Source: Apis mellifera (lineage: Eukaryota > Arthropoda > Insecta > Hymenoptera > Apidae). Taken from it: a DNA stretch of 64,000 nucleotides. The translations under genes and the position numbers were made by a program. The notes under the pieces are model-generated. The model worked only from the letters and a program-made list of their open reading frames with translations. It made no database searches and was not told where the DNA came from. How positions within the stretch are numbered: position 1 is the stretch's first letter; each line of letters opens with the position of its first letter. Below are positions 61,033 through 64,000 of the stretch, in pieces. Location of the stretch: assembly GCF_003254395.2 (NCBI RefSeq), contig NC_037638.1, positions 18,755,027 through 18,819,026 on the forward strand, written 5' to 3'.

Positions 61033-61724
61033 TTCATCATGGGCAAATCGCGTTTTTTGCATTAGTGTTGCGAAAAAAAATTACGGTTTGAATTAGTGTT
61101 GCGTTTTTCAAATTTCGCGTTTTGTATTAGTGTTGCGATGAAAAATTACGGTTTGAATTAGTGTTGCGATGAAAAATTACGGTTTGAATTAGTGTTGCGT
61201 TTTCAAATTTCGCGTTTTGTATTAGTGTTGCGATGAAAAAACTATCGCGATTGTTCTTAATTTTTTTGATTATGAAATACTGTAAATTTTATATATATAT
61301 TTTTTATTTTCAATTTATTTTATAGTATTGCGATTTATAATATGGAAATATTTGAAGTAATATCTTTTCACATATAGAATAATTTTATTAAATTTCTATT
61401 AAATTCATTTCATTAGTGTTGCGTTGAAGAATGATCGCGTTTTTAATGTAGTGTTGCGTCAATGAATAGTCGCGTTTTTTGAATTAGTGTTGCGTTTATA
61501 ATGTGCCCAAAGTTCTTCCACTGATATGGTGGAAACGTTCCTGGTTCCTGGATCACTCGGTGCAAACCAGAAGAGTTGCACATTGGTGATCTTACAACGA
61601 CAGCCTATGGCTGTAATGGATCCGTCATTAGTGTTGCATATAATGAAATATGAGTGCAAAAATTAGTATGTAGAGTTGCGTAAAAAACTAGAACACTCTA
61701 TTAAGGGTGTATATTTTCGGGATT

Positions 61725-61759
<35 letters not shown>

Positions 61760-61835
61760 ATAAATTAATTGCCATTGCAAATATAATAAAGCACTCATCG
61801 CGTTTGCTTTTGTGAATTTAGTATGTTAGTGTTGC
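61033..61835 (+). repeat. cluster of TTAGTGTTGCG motifs, right arm
   Basis: About a dozen copies or close variants in the same orientation relative to the transcript as in the left arm, six of them between 61040 and 61235 separated by two alternating spacers (an ACGGTTTGAA type and a CGCGTTTTGT type). The segment 61500-61640 between copies is also conserved with 41640-41760. Confidence 0.8.
61725..61755. repeat. poly-T run
   Basis: About 30 T residues, mirrored by a shorter A-rich run near 41510-41530 of the left arm. Confidence 0.9.
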
Positions 61836-61839
61836 GAAA

Positions 61840-63770
61840 AAATTAAAGATATTCCACTCTCGGTTTTTCCTCGGGTTTAAATTGAGTGGATTCTTATTTT
61901 TTGGTAGCCCTTCTGGCTACTTTTTTTGAATTTTATTTTTCAGCACCCCCTTTATTAAGAGAGCATTTGTTTCATAAAAAAAAAAAATATTATTAAAAGT
62001 ATTCGTTTTTATCAATAATAATCTTTCATTATTATTCAAAATTATTATGATCAAAATTATTATGAAATATTTGAATTGTACAATTTAAAATTTTTTAATA
62101 AATCAGAATGTATAATTCACAATCATCATCCATTTTTTAATAAAAATTACCTTTATGAATGTAATTGGCTCACATTATAGTAGAATTATAATTTTATTTC
62201 ACGAAGAAGATTTATTCAAAAATTTTTATTTGAAAATTTTTAATAAAATTTTTAATTATTAAAAAATAAATTATATTATCTCGATTGACTTGTTCCATTT
62301 TTATTGTTAATATTAAAATATTGTTATTCTTATAATATTATTAATTTGTTTGAATTCATATAAAATAAAAATTTTGGAATTAAAATTTTGTAATATAAAT
62401 TTAAATTCGAATCTTTTTAAATTTTTATAATTTTGATGAATAATGAACGATTATGAATTATTTAACAATAATTTATTAATTTGTTTTTTTTATATGATTA
62501 ATATATTTTATTTCAGGTATGTTTTTTTTTTTTTTTTTTCCAAGTATAATTTAATAAATGAGTTTGTTTCAGATCTATTAACTTCTAGAACGAATTTGTA
62601 ATATTATTTCAAATTGATATATAAATATGTTAGCGGTTTTTGAATGAAATGATATGAATGAAAAGAAAAGAAAAGAAAAGAAAAGAAAAAGCGAGAAAAA
62701 TGCGGATATATTTTAACTCTTAAATGGAATTTTATGAATAAAAGAAAAAGAAGAATAGAAAGGAGGAATATGTTTGCATTTATAATTTTGAAGTATATAA
62801 AATAATAATTTTCTTTTATTAAAAATTGATTGTTATTGTAAATTTTTACTAAATTCTTAAAGTTTAGGTTTGTTTCAGGAACTATTGCGAAATTTCAACA
62901 AAGAAGAAAGCAAAGAAGATTCATATTCTGTTACCTGTAATGCGCTCTCTCTGTTCCTTGTCCTTCATTTAAATTAATTTTTATTTAGATAGAATTGTGC
63001 ATGCATATATATGATCAGGATCAATTCATTTTTAGATAGGATATGTAGATAGGATAAACAAAATATAGGATATCTATAGGATTATTAAATTATATTTTAT
63101 GGATCCATAAATGAAAGGTTTAAATTTTTAATAAATAGAGCTTATAAATTATTTGATTTAGTTAGGCAGGTGATTTATGAAAGAAAATTTAAATTTTTGG
63201 TAGATAGTTTATATTAGTTTTTGTAATTAGATAGAATTTGTTTAAATAATACGATATCGTAAAAAAATAGAAAATTATTAATAAGAAATCATTATATAAA
63301 AATATTTAAAAGCATGAAATTTCAATACTGTTCAAATTATTAAATAAAATATATTTATAATTAATGCATGTACAATTAGAGATAGCAATGAGATGTAGAT
63401 GTAGATGGTGGATGTAGTATTTAATTTATTCTTAAGTATATTAATTAGTATTAAATTAGATATGTTTTTAATTAAGTGCATGCATAATAATTAAGAACAA
63501 TTATAATTATAAGTAAATATGGGTAAAATAAATCTTTGTGAGATGCATTTCATTTATTTATTTATTTATTTATTTTTTTGTTTTTTCGTCTACTTAATTA
63601 TTATATACTATTTATTATTAAATTATATTTTATAAATTATTTTAAATTTGTATTCAATATATATATACGATATATAGAGAATATAAAATAATGATACAAT
63701 GAAAGAGTATCTCACATAAGTAAATTAATTATGTAATTAATTTTAGATATAGTTTTAATTTTAAGAATCA
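61840..63770. other. AT-rich outer right arm
   Basis: Mirror of about 39530-41400. It contains an (AAAAG)n run at about 62660-62690 and a TTTA run at about 63549-63574. A possible exon after TTTGTTTCAG near 62878, ending at a GTAATG donor near 62937, has an alignable but diverged counterpart at about 40490-40560. Otherwise nothing supportable. Confidence 0.4.
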
Positions 63771-63849
63771 TTATTTTCCGCGTCGGTTTTCCTTACAATT
63801 CCTTTCGTTGTTTTGCACAACGATCAAGTATTTGAACGTTTTGCAAACA

Positions 63850-63959
63850 TACACCAAAAGGAAAATTAATTTAAAAATAAATTTGTGCGTAAAGGAGGGT
63901 GGATGGGACGTGGCTAGGGATGGGTCTCCGACATGCAGCAACCTCCTCGAGGTGAGACC
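63850..63959 (+). other. conserved outer block with splice donor, right
   Basis: Counterpart of 39438-39530, GC-richer than its surroundings. Ends in CCTCGAG|GTGAGACC with the donor at 63952. ATGCAG just upstream could be an acceptor. The peptide read across it is not conserved in frame between arms, so it is not obviously coding. Confidence 0.35.
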
Positions 63960-64000
63960 CGGGCAATCATTATTATTTGATGTACAATTCATAATCGTAT

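Larger units (their letters stand above)
50782..64000. repeat. right arm of the giant inverted repeat (runs off the window)
   Basis: Mirror of 39382-50350, longer by about 2.4 kb because the promoter array was expanded: six inward promoters here against four on the left. The last bases still match the left arm near 39382, so the end of homology lies beyond the window. Confidence 0.9.

Noticed and set aside
39382..64000. Foldback or large DNA transposon with long terminal inverted repeats
   Set aside because: No transposase, integrase or polymerase frame, no visible target-site duplication, and the arms contain exon-intron structure instead.

Overview
The window looks like eukaryotic, probably insect, nuclear DNA. 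Open frames are short everywhere, spliceosomal donor and acceptor signals are recognisable, core promoters use an arthropod-type initiator (TCAKTY), and the sequence is AT-rich without CpG depletion. That last trait is common in Hymenoptera, so a bee-like genome is my best guess, but it is an inference from composition only. There is no rRNA, tRNA, CRISPR array, transposase, reverse transcriptase or recognisable conserved protein domain anywhere.

Bases 1 to about 38,200 are single-copy sequence of moderate GC content that I read as intergenic or intronic. They hold a candidate regulatory element at 3.4 kb (perfect RFX-type X-box, CCAAT, POU octamer, TATA box), a few weak exon candidates (8.4-8.6 kb plus, 16.16-16.38 kb minus, 32.0-32.1 kb plus), a GC/CpG-rich patch at 22.6-23.1 kb, and simple repeats including (GA)28 at 11.7 kb.

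From about 38.2 kb the composition drops to very AT-rich. From about 39.4 kb to the end of the window the DNA is one large inverted repeat. The left arm (39.4-50.35 kb) is mirrored by the right arm (50.78-64.0 kb), which runs off the window edge. The outer parts of the arms differ by many substitutions and indels. The core next to the 431-bp spacer is almost identical and is an array of about 780-bp units. I count twelve full CCAAT / TATAAAAG / TCATTY promoters in it. In eleven of them the T of TATA lies exactly 30 nt upstream of the predicted start base, and in one it lies 31 nt upstream. Ten promoters point inward, toward the centre (four left, six right), and two point outward at the array edges (47,968 minus; 55,543 plus).

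Each outward promoter leads into a chain of candidate exons with good splice signals that are mirror copies of each other: exon 1 is 78 nt in both arms, exon 2 is 102 nt in both, exon 3 is 52 nt and tandemly triplicated in both, exon 4 is 74 nt (left) or 60 nt (right), and exon 5 lies in a GC-rich, almost identical block with two potential RNA hairpins. In the right arm a reading frame stays open through exons 1-5 but contains no AUG, so I describe these as paired, probably noncoding, spliced transcripts and leave coding potential open. The inward promoters have lost the homologous splice donor (GTGAGT has become ATGAGT) and are followed by AATAAA, so they would give short unspliced RNAs. Further out in each arm lie clusters of a TTAGTGTTGCG motif and a conserved block ending in a donor-like site.

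The most interesting object is this palindromic locus: two mirrored, outward-transcribed spliced units flanking an inward-firing promoter array. I do not recognise it as a described system.
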